64,000 bases of DNA from Pseudoflavonifractor sp. AF19-9AC (lineage in GTDB: Bacteria > Bacillota > Clostridia > Oscillospirales > Oscillospiraceae). A program made the translations under genes and the position numbers. Below are positions 24,354 to 31,854 of the stretch, one piece after another. The stretch covers positions 210,299-274,298 of the forward strand of contig NZ_QUGI01000005.1 of the NCBI RefSeq assembly GCF_003478995.1, read 5' to 3'. Positions within the stretch are counted from its first letter, which is position 1. Each line of letters starts with the position of its first letter. Below the pieces are notes generated by a model. That model ran no database searches. It saw nothing but the letters and a program-made list of their open reading frames with translations, and was not told the DNA's origin.

Positions 24354-24378
24354 AAAAAAAGCCGCCCACATCGGCGGC
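24354..24378 (-). terminator. Intrinsic terminator between virD4 and maff2
   Basis: GCCGCC-gatgtg-GGCGGC followed by TTTTTTT on the minus strand, beginning 1 nt after palindrome copy 15. Confidence 0.8.
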
Positions 24379-24379
24379 G

Positions 24380-24402
24380 CTTCGGGTCATCATGGCCCGA
24401 AG
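24380..24402. repeat. 23-bp ICE palindrome, copy 15
   Basis: CTTCGGGTCA, spacer TCA, TGGCCCGAAG, abutting the virD4 stop. Confidence 0.87.
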
Positions 24403-26226
24403 TTACACGAACTCGTCGCTGTCCAGATCATCGAAATTCAACAGGTCAGCTTCTTCGTCCGTGTCGGAGCCGTCCACTTCGTACACCGTGTATTCGTCCT
24501 CCGGCTTTAGTCTCAATGGCCGGTGGCGGAACAGGCTTTCCAAGCGGAAGGCGTTTTTCTTTTTATCAAATTCGGCTGTGTACTTGTAATTCGGGTGCTT
24601 TTTCAAGTCATACTTCGGGGACAGGAAGGGCGGGAGCCCCCGAAGCTGCAAGATACATTTATCCCCGGGCATGGTGGTGATCTCGCTGGTGGTCATCAGC
24701 TCCCGGCCAAGCCGCTGCATATTCTGGCTGTAACTTTCAGACTGTCCACGGCTTCGGCCCTCGGTCTGCATAGAGATGGTGGCCTTGCCCAGCCAGTTTT
24801 CCGAAATATCCTTTAGGGTGGAAGCCTCCCGGCCTCCGAGGAACACGATACTGTCCATGTTGCCCATGATGGTTTCGGAATGGTCTTTGTACAATGCCTT
24901 GCACTGGCTCATAGCCTGATAAAAAAGCGTCAGGCTGATCTCACGGGAGCGGATGACGGCCACGATCTTTTCCAGCCCCGGCACCTGTCCGGTATTGGCT
25001 GCCTCGTCCCACAGCACCCGCACATGGTAGGGCAGACGCCCGCCATAGGTGTTGTCAGCCCGTTCACACAGAAGGTTGAACATCTGCGAAAAAGCGAGGG
25101 CAACCAAAAAATTGTAGGTGGTGTCCGTGTCGCTGATAAGAAAGAACAGCGCCGATTTTTCATCCCCCAGCTTATCCAGTTCCAGCTCGTCATAAGACAT
25201 GATCTCCCGAAGTTGGGGAATATCAAAGGGAGCCAGCCTTGCACCGCAGGAAATCAAGATGCTTTTGGCTGTCTTGCCGCTGGCGAGCTTGTATTTCTTA
25301 TACTGCCTCACGGCGAAGTGCTGGGGGCTGCGGCGTTCCAGCCCGTCAAACATATAGTCCACCGCATTTTTGAAGGTTTCGTCATCCTCCCGGACTTCCA
25401 TGCTGTTTATCATTTCCACCAGCGTATTCATGTTGCGTTCTTCCTCCGGCCCCTCAAAGACGATGTAGGACACAAGGGCGCAGTACAAGAGGGTTTCTGC
25501 TTTTGTCCAGAACTCGTCGCCCTCCTTGCCGTCGCCTTTGGTGTTGGCAATCAGGGCGGTAACAAATTTCAAAACATCGCTTTCTGTCTTGATATAGGCC
25601 AGCGGATTGTAGTGCATGGATTTTGAAAAGTCGATACTGTTGAACACCCGCACCCTGTATTTCTCCCGTTGCAGAAACCGCCCGCACTGGTCGAGGGTGC
25701 CGCCCTTCGGGTCTACCACCACATACGAGGAATGGGCTTGAAGGAGCTGCGGGGTCAACCAGAACCTTGTCTTTCCCGAGCCGGACGAGCCGATGACACA
25801 GGCGTTTAGGTTCCGGGCATTGGCAGGTATCTTCGGACGGGTGTTCATGGTAAGGAACTCCGTCCCGGTCAGAATGACATTGTTCTGAAATTTAGGGTCT
25901 ACAAACGGCTTTATATCCTCCTTTGTTCCAAAGCGGGCGGTGCCGTATTCCGCATCCCGCCGGAATTTTTTCGCCTGCCTGATCTTTGACTGTATCAGCA
26001 GATACACCCCAGCCGCACCGGCAAGGCCCACCAGCAGGTCAATACCGCCAAGCCCCGGCCAGTAGGTTTCAAAGGCTTTGGGGAAGGTATCGAGCATCCC
26101 CATGAGCTTTGTCCCGAAGTCTGTGCCGGGGGCGATCCGGTAGGCCGTCCCGATTTTGGAGAAAAACCAGAACACAAAGAGGTACGGCAGGTTTGGGAGC
26201 ACATATTTTCTGATCTTGTCACTCAA
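24403..26226 (-). CDS. VirD4/TraG-family coupling protein
   Basis: A 607-residue type IV coupling protein that brings the relaxosome to the channel. The N-terminus has two membrane segments (YLFVFWFFSKIGTAYRI and IDLLVGLAGAAGVYLLI). Walker A is GSSGSGKTR near residue 145, followed by VVDPKGG; the Walker B-like VLWDEAANTG is near residue 405. The start is TTG overlapping the pcfB stop (TTGA), so translation is coupled. Full length for the family; acidic C-terminus. Confidence 0.93.
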   Translation of the reverse strand: MSDKIRKYVLPNLPYLFVFWFFSKIGTAYRIAPGTDFGTKLMGMLDTFPKAFETYWPGLGGIDLLVGLAGAAGVYLLIQSKIRQAKKFRRDAEYGTARFGTKEDIKPFVDPKFQNNVILTGTEFLTMNTRPKIPANARNLNACVIGSSGSGKTRFWLTPQLLQAHSSYVVVDPKGGTLDQCGRFLQREKYRVRVFNSIDFSKSMHYNPLAYIKTESDVLKFVTALIANTKGDGKEGDEFWTKAETLLYCALVSYIVFEGPEEERNMNTLVEMINSMEVREDDETFKNAVDYMFDGLERRSPQHFAVRQYKKYKLASGKTAKSILISCGARLAPFDIPQLREIMSYDELELDKLGDEKSALFFLISDTDTTYNFLVALAFSQMFNLLCERADNTYGGRLPYHVRVLWDEAANTGQVPGLEKIVAVIRSREISLTLFYQAMSQCKALYKDHSETIMGNMDSIVFLGGREASTLKDISENWLGKATISMQTEGRSRGQSESYSQNMQRLGRELMTTSEITTMPGDKCILQLRGLPPFLSPKYDLKKHPNYKYTAEFDKKKNAFRLESLFRHRPLRLKPEDEYTVYEVDGSDTDEEADLLNFDDLDSDEFV

Positions 26227-26693
26227 CGTCCGTCCTTCACCGCCTCTCTGGTCCGCTGCTTTTCCTTTGCCTGCGTCCTGATCTGCTCCGTGAATTTCCG
26301 AAGCTGGCCGATGATGGAAGCCTTGTCCTGCTCTTTGTTCAGCACCTTTGCGCTGTACTTCTGGAAGGCCGCCGTGATGGCGTCCGCCTGATTGGCTTTG
26401 AAAAACAGCAGGTAATGGCCGGGGCTCACTTTATGGAAAGCATAGTCCACATGGAACTCCTTCGCGATCCGGTCAAAATCCTTTGGGGCTCCCACATAGG
26501 GCATGGCACTTTTGCCGCCATAGTGGTTCATCAGCTTTTTCACGCTCTGGCGTCCCTGCGGGGTCAGTGCCTTCCGGTGGTGCTTTTGCACCGCCCGCGC
26601 CACCTTTCCAAGTGCGGCAGCCAGCACCTTTCCCGTGAGCTTTGTTGTCCTGATCGAAAGGGCAACCGTTTTTTGATTTACTTCTTCCTGCAT
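26223..26693 (-). CDS. PcfB-family protein (DUF3801)
   Basis: A 156-residue, basic protein of the PcfB family (MQEEVNQKTVALSIRTTKLT; core TPQGRQSVKKLMNHYGGKSA). PcfB of pCF10 helps bring relaxase to the coupling protein. The gene directly precedes and overlaps virD4, as in the family. ATG at 26693 follows AAGGAGGTTTT. Confidence 0.87.
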   Translation of the reverse strand: MQEEVNQKTVALSIRTTKLTGKVLAAALGKVARAVQKHHRKALTPQGRQSVKKLMNHYGGKSAMPYVGAPKDFDRIAKEFHVDYAFHKVSPGHYLLFFKANQADAITAAFQKYSAKVLNKEQDKASIIGQLRKFTEQIRTQAKEKQRTREAVKDGR

Positions 26694-26760
26694 AAAACCT
26701 CCTTTCCGTCGGGGTCCCCGTTATCCGGGAGGCCCCCGTACAGTTTCGGGGAACAGAAAA

Positions 26761-26783
26761 CCTCGGGCCAATGTGGCCCGAGG
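26761..26783. repeat. 23-bp ICE palindrome, copy 16
   Basis: CCTCGGGCCA, spacer ATG, TGGCCCGAGG, 1 nt after a stop codon. Confidence 0.87.
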
Positions 26784-26784
26784 C

Positions 26785-27822
26785 TTACCGCTCGGCATCC
26801 CTGCCGGACGGAGCTTTCTTTTCCGGCTCCGTCTGGACTTTTTCGCCCTGTTCCCGCATGGTCTGCAAGATAGAGGGCTTCTTTTGAAGCTGGGAGGGCT
26901 TTTCGCCGGACAGCGGCTTGATACATTCCAAACGGTCAGCCGCCCGGATGGCGTTGTCCGTGAGCTGCCTCTGCCATGCACCTACGCTGGGAGCCCAGCG
27001 AAAGCCGCTGCTTTTCAGCTCGGCCCGGGTGTCCGCGTCAGGCTTTCCGTCAAAGAACACCTGCAAGCGGTTGTCCTCCCGGTTCATTTCCACACGGCCC
27101 CCATCGAACTCCCAGCCGGAAAATTCCTGCTGTGCCTGTTTGGAAAGCTGTTCGATACGGGCCTTTACCCGGCGGATCTCCGCATTGTTGTTGGTAAGCT
27201 GGTAGCTTTCAAAGGGCCTCGGGTCGCTCCGCCAGCTTGACGCCATGCTTGCTTTCAGCTTTTCGATCTGGTCCGGCGACAGCAGCGCACAGCCGTCCAG
27301 TTTGCCATGCTTGCGGTAATAGGCGTTGACCTCCTTCATAATGAGCTGGGAGCGTTCCAGCCCGTCCAGCTTCTTCTGGAGCTTTTCAATCGCTGCCGGG
27401 TCATCGGCACTGATCCCGCCCATGCCGGTGCTGCGTATCTTATCCAGTAGCCCTTGAATATACCGCCATTCCTCCATGTTGCTGTCTCGGGCCCGGTTCT
27501 GTTTTTCCTTTTTTCCTACCGGGAAGTTGGCAGGTCCGGCGATCATCACAGAGGGAACCCTCGCGTCAATGGCAAAGCCCTGGTTCATGTTTTCGGCCAG
27601 CTTGCGGGCGTAGGTGTCCAGCAGATGGTCGATCTTCTCATGGTACATGGGGTCCACCCTGGATTTTTGCTGTTCGGCTATGGCGGCGGCCTTATCCACC
27701 ATTGCCCGGTATTCCGCCGTTGCGCTCCCTTCCTTGTAGTCGGAAAAGCTGTTCATTTCCTTTGCCCGGCGGGCGGCTCCTTCATTGATAGGGTAATAGT
27801 TGATGGTATGCACCTCCTTCAT
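26785..27822 (-). CDS. Conserved ICE protein with GFRWAPS motif
   Basis: A ~345-residue soluble protein (HTINYYPINEGAARRAKEMN near the start). Residues 50-200 are charged and helical. The C-terminal part has the pattern LQVFFDGKPDADTRAELKSS, GFRWAPSVGAWQRQLT, found in several ICE- and plasmid-borne proteins of unknown role (DUF3560-like region). ATG at 27822 has no separate ribosome site; an internal AGGAGGTGCATACC suggests initiation could instead occur at a GTG or ATC a few codons later. Confidence 0.65.
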   Translation of the reverse strand: MKEVHTINYYPINEGAARRAKEMNSFSDYKEGSATAEYRAMVDKAAAIAEQQKSRVDPMYHEKIDHLLDTYARKLAENMNQGFAIDARVPSVMIAGPANFPVGKKEKQNRARDSNMEEWRYIQGLLDKIRSTGMGGISADDPAAIEKLQKKLDGLERSQLIMKEVNAYYRKHGKLDGCALLSPDQIEKLKASMASSWRSDPRPFESYQLTNNNAEIRRVKARIEQLSKQAQQEFSGWEFDGGRVEMNREDNRLQVFFDGKPDADTRAELKSSGFRWAPSVGAWQRQLTDNAIRAADRLECIKPLSGEKPSQLQKKPSILQTMREQGEKVQTEPEKKAPSGRDAER

Positions 27823-27823
27823 G

Positions 27824-27846
27824 CTTCGGGCCATGCTGGCCCGAAG
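27824..27846. repeat. 23-bp ICE palindrome, copy 17
   Basis: Perfect arms, spacer TGC, 2 nt after the ardA stop. Confidence 0.87.
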
Positions 27847-27848
27847 TC

Positions 27849-28562
27849 TTACCGTTCTTCATGGGAAGGTCCCGCCTTGTCCTTTTTCGGAGCGGGCGGG
27901 GTCTCTTGAAACCGTTTGAGTGCGGCGAGAATGGAGTGGACAGGCTCGGCCTTTTCGGGATAGGCAAATATCCGGTGTTCCGGCGGGATGTCCTGCGGCC
28001 CGTGATAATACTCCTTGAAGCCCTCCGGGACTGCCGACACATACCCACCGGGAGCGAATACGCCGCCCTCGTTGATACGCACATCCCGCCCGTATGCTTC
28101 ATAATCGAAGTAGTTCTGAATGTGCTCCGGTATGTCGATGGTCCCAAACTCGTCGGCGTAAAGACGGCCCAGCCCTTCATCATCGGAAATATCCGGGTAA
28201 AAGCGGTAAAGGTCAAGGTTCTGCGTCAGGTTTATCAAATCCTTCACGCTCCTTGTGTGGTTTCCCAAGACAAGAGCGGCTTCAAAGGTTTCCAGTCCGC
28301 CCTTATCCCGTACTTCCAGCAAGGCGTGGCCCAGCTCGTTCAGCTCGTCGATGTTCTCACATTCGTAGAGATGATCGTAGAGCCCCAGCACATCACTGTC
28401 AAAGCTGGTAAAGAACACTTCGCTGTACCGTTTCCCGTCTATCCCGATTTTGGCAAGGGCGGCCTGCAACTCCTGTGTCGTCATGGGGAAATGTACCGTT
28501 GTCCCTACCTCGATCCCCATTAAGGGGTACAGGGCTGTATTGGTTATATAGGCTTCAAACAT
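27849..28562 (-). CDS. ardA: Antirestriction protein ArdA
   Basis: A 237-residue acidic protein matching ArdA of Tn916: EAYITNTALYPLMGIEVGTT at the N-terminus, an acidic middle (ECENIDELNELGHALLE) and the C-terminal FDYEAYGRDVRINEGGVFAP. ArdA mimics B-form DNA and blocks type I restriction enzymes as single-stranded ICE DNA enters a new host. ATG at 28562 follows GGAGGAATAAGCCC. It lies 4 nt after the methyltransferase gene, together forming a defence-evasion pair. Confidence 0.9.
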   Translation of the reverse strand: MFEAYITNTALYPLMGIEVGTTVHFPMTTQELQAALAKIGIDGKRYSEVFFTSFDSDVLGLYDHLYECENIDELNELGHALLEVRDKGGLETFEAALVLGNHTRSVKDLINLTQNLDLYRFYPDISDDEGLGRLYADEFGTIDIPEHIQNYFDYEAYGRDVRINEGGVFAPGGYVSAVPEGFKEYYHGPQDIPPEHRIFAYPEKAEPVHSILAALKRFQETPPAPKKDKAGPSHEER

Positions 28563-28566
28563 GGGC

Positions 28567-29652
28567 TTATTCCTCCTTTCCGGCCCGGTCAGCCAGCACC
28601 TCATAGATCCCGGCCATAATGTAATCGGCACAAGGGAGGGCGATCGCATTTCCCAGCGCCTTGTAGCGTTGCAGAGGCCGGATCTCCATGCCGTCCGCCC
28701 CGTACTTTGTCCAGCCCTCCGGCAGCCCCATCAGCCGTTCACTTTCTGTTTCCGTCAGAAAACGGATACAGCCGCCCTCCGGGTCGCCCTCATACCAGAA
28801 GGCAAAGGGCGTTACATCACTGGCTAAAAGAGTGGGAAAAGGGTCAGTTGGTAATCCGAAGCTGTTTCGGAAGGCCGTTTCTTCCTGCCTTTTTGCCGCT
28901 CCCCGCATACGGAAGCACTGAAAGGGGTGGATGACTGGTATCTGCCGCCCTGTTTCAAAAGAAGCTGTTCGATCTCCTTCGGCGGCGGCCCGCCCGCCCT
29001 CTCCGCAAGGCGGAGGAAGTGGGAGCACTGGACGGGGCTTAAATAGTATGTCTGCGGCACGTCTGCCTCCAAAATCCGCCACGACGAAAATCCGCTGCCT
29101 TCGTGCCAGCCTTCGGGTGCCTGCCCAATACTGGGCGTCCATGAGCCGCCAGCACACATCAGGCGTTCCCCCTCGCACCATTCCGGCGTTTCCCCATCTT
29201 CCCGAAGGAGGCATTGGAACTTCGGTGTCCGAGAAGGCGGATAGGACGGCTCTAAAGTCCATCCGGTCATTTGTAGAAAACGCTCCCATGACGTTTTCCC
29301 AAACAGCGATAGCTGGATATAGGTTATCAGTAGCATCCCTCATTTCCTGTATGATACGAAACGCCTGATAGAACAGGCTTGATTTTGCCCCGGCAAGGCC
29401 GGAGCGGTTGCCGATCAGAGAAAGGTTCTGACAGGGGGAACCGAAGGTAATTATATGGACAGGTGGGATTTTCCCGCCGTCCACCTTCGTAATATCCCCC
29501 AAATGCACCATGTCGGGAAAGTGCCTTTTGGTTATGGAGATGGGCGCTTTTTCAATCTCGCTGGCCCATACCGGACGGATACCGCACCGGGAAGCAGCCA
29601 GAGGGAACACGCCGATCCCGTCGAAAAGGCTTCCCAGCTTAATGTCCGGCAT
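28567..29652 (-). CDS. DNA cytosine-5 methyltransferase
   Basis: A 361-residue C5-methyltransferase. Motif I is SLFDGIGVFPLAA (residues 8-20), the catalytic motif is FGSPCQNLS with Cys74, the ENV motif lies near 119-121, motif VIII is RRQRIFVVAD and the motif X-like KALGNAIALP is near the C-terminus. There is no restriction-enzyme partner, so it probably protects the ICE from host restriction. The start at 29652 overlaps the preceding gene; a longer in-frame ATG exists at 29667. The target site cannot be read from sequence. Confidence 0.88.
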   Translation of the reverse strand: MPDIKLGSLFDGIGVFPLAASRCGIRPVWASEIEKAPISITKRHFPDMVHLGDITKVDGGKIPPVHIITFGSPCQNLSLIGNRSGLAGAKSSLFYQAFRIIQEMRDATDNLYPAIAVWENVMGAFSTNDRMDFRAVLSAFSDTEVPMPPSGRWGNAGMVRGGTPDVCWRLMDAQYWAGTRRLARRQRIFVVADFGGRRAADILFKPRPVLPLPPPCGEGGRAAAEGDRTASFETGRQIPVIHPFQCFRMRGAAKRQEETAFRNSFGLPTDPFPTLLASDVTPFAFWYEGDPEGGCIRFLTETESERLMGLPEGWTKYGADGMEIRPLQRYKALGNAIALPCADYIMAGIYEVLADRAGKEE

Positions 29653-29995
29653 GGCCCGGGGTACCATGTCCCTTCACGGCAAGCACCCCTTCCAGTGTGG
29701 TCGCCGCAATGCCCAGCCGCCCGGCAACCGCAATATCGTTTTTTACATCCTCGTCCACAACGCTGCCACAGACGATCAGGGTATGGGAGCGCCGCAGCAT
29801 ATCCCGGCGCATATCAATCCCGGCCTTATGTTCCTCGGGAACGCTGTCATTCAAAAACAGCGGCAGGTACAAGAGCGGGCAGATCGGGGAAAAGCCCGCC
29901 TCATAAGCAAGGCGGCAGTAGTGGGCCGCCAGCTCCATATCAACATCCGGCTCGCCGCTCCATGCGGCGGTCAGGTATGCTAAAGGTCGTTTCAT
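29639..29995 (-). CDS. DUF4406/DUF7768-like nucleoside-hydrolase-fold protein
   Basis: A 118-residue protein: MKRPLAYLTAAWSGEPDVDM, then HYCRLAYEAGFSPICPLLYL and DMLRRSHTLIVCGSVVDEDV. This is the DUF4406-type fold related to nucleoside 2-deoxyribosyltransferases. ATG at 29995 lies 8 nt after GGAGG, preferred over an upstream ATG. Such proteins are common on phages and ICEs. It overlaps the methyltransferase start. Confidence 0.72.
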   Translation of the reverse strand: MKRPLAYLTAAWSGEPDVDMELAAHYCRLAYEAGFSPICPLLYLPLFLNDSVPEEHKAGIDMRRDMLRRSHTLIVCGSVVDEDVKNDIAVAGRLGIAATTLEGVLAVKGHGTPGHAGH

Positions 29996-30080
29996 TGGTT
30001 GAGCCTCCATTTCTGTTTTGGTTTAGGGAAAAGCAAGAGTTCGCCCAACCCCTCCGCCCCTTCCCCCGGGAAGGGGAACG

Positions 30081-30246
30081 GCTCTGGAGAATTTATATCC
30101 CCGTCGCTTGACCGGGAAAAAGCATAACCGGGAGAAATCCGTCAAGGGTGCCTCTGGCACCGCCTGCGGCGGCGCTGCCCTTGACTGATTTTCCCGGCTA
30201 TGCTACGGAATAACTGGCGACGGGGAATAATTTATATCTCCAGAGC
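30081..30246. repeat. 166-bp imperfect inverted repeat between parB-like and DUF4406 genes
   Basis: Outer arms GCTCTGGAGA...CCCCGTCGC (30081-30106) and GCGACGGGG...TCTCCAGAGC (30217-30246); inner arms AGCATAACCGGGAGAAA... (30121-30148) and ...TTTTCCCGGCTATGCT (30178-30204); small hairpins GGTGCC/GGCACC and GCC/GGC at the tip. A separate GCGGGGC-aga-GCCCCGC hairpin follows (30255-30271). It could be a structured RNA, a MITE-like insertion or a single-strand replication signal. Confidence 0.7.
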
Positions 30247-30274
30247 TTCGGGGCGCGGGGCAGAGCCCCGCAAT

Positions 30275-30297
30275 CCTCGGGCCATGCTGACCCGAAG
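30275..30297. repeat. 23-bp ICE palindrome, copy 18
   Basis: CCTCGGGCCA, spacer TGC, TGACCCGAAG, 7 nt after the parB-like stop. Confidence 0.87.
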
Positions 30298-30304
30298 TTT
30301 GGGC

Positions 30305-31678
30305 TTACTTTTCCTGTTCGGTTTTCTTCTCCGGCTTTTCATGTTCCTTCTGCTGACCCTTCCAGTCGTCCAGCAGCTTGATGATCTGGTCCTTCATTTC
30401 CCTCGGCGTAGTTTCCTTGCCGAAATACTTGCTCAGTTCCGCACCTGTCAAAATCACTTTGTCTACCTCCTTTTTGTCCTCCATCATAATGCCGTCGATC
30501 ACATCCCCGTTGAGCAGCTTCTTTTCGTCCAGCTCACGCATACGCTTTGCCTGCGCCTGTGAAGGCGAGGACTGCTGGCTGTCAATGGCGACGGCGATAT
30601 AGTTCTGGTTCTTCTTGCCGATATAGGAAAGCTCCACCGCCGTAGTAAAGCCCAGCTTTTTTTCATCCATCAGCTTCATCAGGTCGGGAACCAGCTCATT
30701 GAGCCGGATATACCGCTGCACCTGCTTGACCGCCATCTTATTGCGCTCGGCTACAATTTCGTTGGAGCGTTTTCCTGCGTCCTTCGGGTCAATCTGGCCC
30801 GAAGTGCGGGAGCCCTGGTGCTTGATGGCCTCAAGCTGCATTTTCAAGGCTTTGGCCCGCTCACTGGGGAGGATTTCTTCACGCTGGTTGAGATTGTCCT
30901 CGACCATCTGCGTGATGGCTTCATCGTCCGTCAGATTGCGAACAATACAGGGCATATCCGCATATCCGGCAAGCTCGCTGGCCTTCTGGCGGCGGTGGCC
31001 GGACACGATCTCATAGCCGCCATCCTCACGGGGACGGACGATAGCAGGCTGGGTAACGCCCTTGTCCTTGACGCTGGACACCATAGCCCGCATTTCTTCA
31101 TCGTCTCGGACTTCAAAGGGATGGTTCTTGAAGGCGTGGAGCTCGTTCAGCTTGATATAGACGATCTGCTCCTTGCCCCGGCGTGGTGCATCCTTCGGCT
31201 TCTCGGGTCCCTTCGGAGCGGAAGCGGCCTGTACCGTTGGAGCTGCTTTTTTCTCCGGTTCCTTTTTGACCGCCTTTTCCGGTTTCTGTGCGGGGGCTTT
31301 GGGCTTCGGGGCTGCGGCCTTGTCCTTATCTGCTTTCGGGGGACGGCCCCGGCGCTTTGGCTGTTCCGGCTCTTTGGGTTTTTCCTCCGCTTTCTTCGGA
31401 GCCTCCGGCTGCTTTTCCGGTTTTTCCGTTTTTGCCGGGTCAGGCTTTTCCACGCCGGGAGCTGCCGCCCGTTCCTCGGCTTTCTTTTCCTTCATAATTT
31501 CAGTGAAGTTATAGACGGAAACCTGCGGGTTCTTTACCTCCGGTTCCGTCTTTTTTTCCGGCTCCGGGGAAACGGAAACCTTCTCCGGCTCTTTTGGGGG
31601 AGTAGGCGGTGTTTCTTTGCCCGGTCCGGTATCCGTTACCGGCTGTTCCGGCGTTTTTGTGGTTTTATCATCTGCCAT
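30305..31678 (-). CDS. ParB-like DNA-binding protein
   Basis: A 457-residue protein, first in the long ICE operon. Residues 1-145 are low-complexity (Pro, Glu, Lys). Next come a ParB N-terminal domain (KLNELHAFKNHPFEVRDDEE, PAIVRPREDGGYEIVSGHRR), the NREEILPSERAKALKM-type segment and an HTH (VAERNKMAVKQVQRYIRLNE). ParB proteins bind palindromic parS sites and spread on DNA; here it may act in partition or regulation. No ParA is seen. ATG at 31678 lies 9 nt after AGGAGG. It carries palindrome copy 19 in its own HTH-proximal coding region (TSGQIDPK). Confidence 0.87.
   Translation of the reverse strand: MADDKTTKTPEQPVTDTGPGKETPPTPPKEPEKVSVSPEPEKKTEPEVKNPQVSVYNFTEIMKEKKAEERAAAPGVEKPDPAKTEKPEKQPEAPKKAEEKPKEPEQPKRRGRPPKADKDKAAAPKPKAPAQKPEKAVKKEPEKKAAPTVQAASAPKGPEKPKDAPRRGKEQIVYIKLNELHAFKNHPFEVRDDEEMRAMVSSVKDKGVTQPAIVRPREDGGYEIVSGHRRQKASELAGYADMPCIVRNLTDDEAITQMVEDNLNQREEILPSERAKALKMQLEAIKHQGSRTSGQIDPKDAGKRSNEIVAERNKMAVKQVQRYIRLNELVPDLMKLMDEKKLGFTTAVELSYIGKKNQNYIAVAIDSQQSSPSQAQAKRMRELDEKKLLNGDVIDGIMMEDKKEVDKVILTGAELSKYFGKETTPREMKDQIIKLLDDWKGQQKEHEKPEKKTEQEK
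30782..30804. repeat. 23-bp ICE palindrome, copy 19 (inside the parB-like gene)
   Basis: CTTCGGGTCA, spacer ATC, TGGCCCGAAG, encoding TSGQIDPK in frame. In B. subtilis a parS site likewise lies within the parB homologue spo0J. Confidence 0.87.
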
Positions 31679-31766
31679 AAGCATTTACCTCCTGTTTTTT
31701 GGCATGAAAAAAGGGGCTCAACTTTTCAGTCAAGCCCCCGTGGGAAGTTCCTCCTTTCTCCGCCAT
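31668..31766 (-). CDS. Possible 32-codon leader peptide before parB-like gene
   Basis: ATG at 31766, frame MAEKGGTSHGGLTEKLSPFF..., stop TGA overlapping the parB-like start. It runs straight through the intrinsic terminator hairpin at 31706-31739, an arrangement typical of transcription attenuation. No strong ribosome site precedes it, so the call is tentative. Confidence 0.3.
   Translation of the reverse strand: MAEKGGTSHGGLTEKLSPFFHAKKQEVNAYGR
31706..31739 (-). terminator. Leader terminator 2, upstream of parB-like gene
   Basis: Minus strand GGGGCT ... AGCCCC followed by TTTTTT, ending 28 nt before the parB-like ATG. Confidence 0.75.
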
Positions 31767-31771
31767 GATAC

Positions 31772-31804
31772 AAAAATACCGCCCGTAGTCTCATTTGGGC
31801 GGTA
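31772..31804 (-). terminator. Leader terminator 1, upstream of parB-like gene
   Basis: Minus strand TACCGCCC ... GGGCGGTA followed by TTTTT. With the next hairpin it forms a tandem pair at the front of the ICE operon. Confidence 0.75.
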
Positions 31805-31854
31805 CTTTGTGTAAGATTGGCAGTCCATTATTAAGTTTTTTATTATGTTCCCTT

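Noticed and set aside
6713..30804. The 23-bp palindromes as a CRISPR array
   Set aside because: Copies are hundreds to thousands of bp apart, with genes rather than uniform spacers between them, and no cas genes are present.
6713..30804. The palindromes as ordinary rho-independent terminators
   Set aside because: They lack T-tracts, several lie within genes, and separate terminators with T-tracts stand next to three of them.
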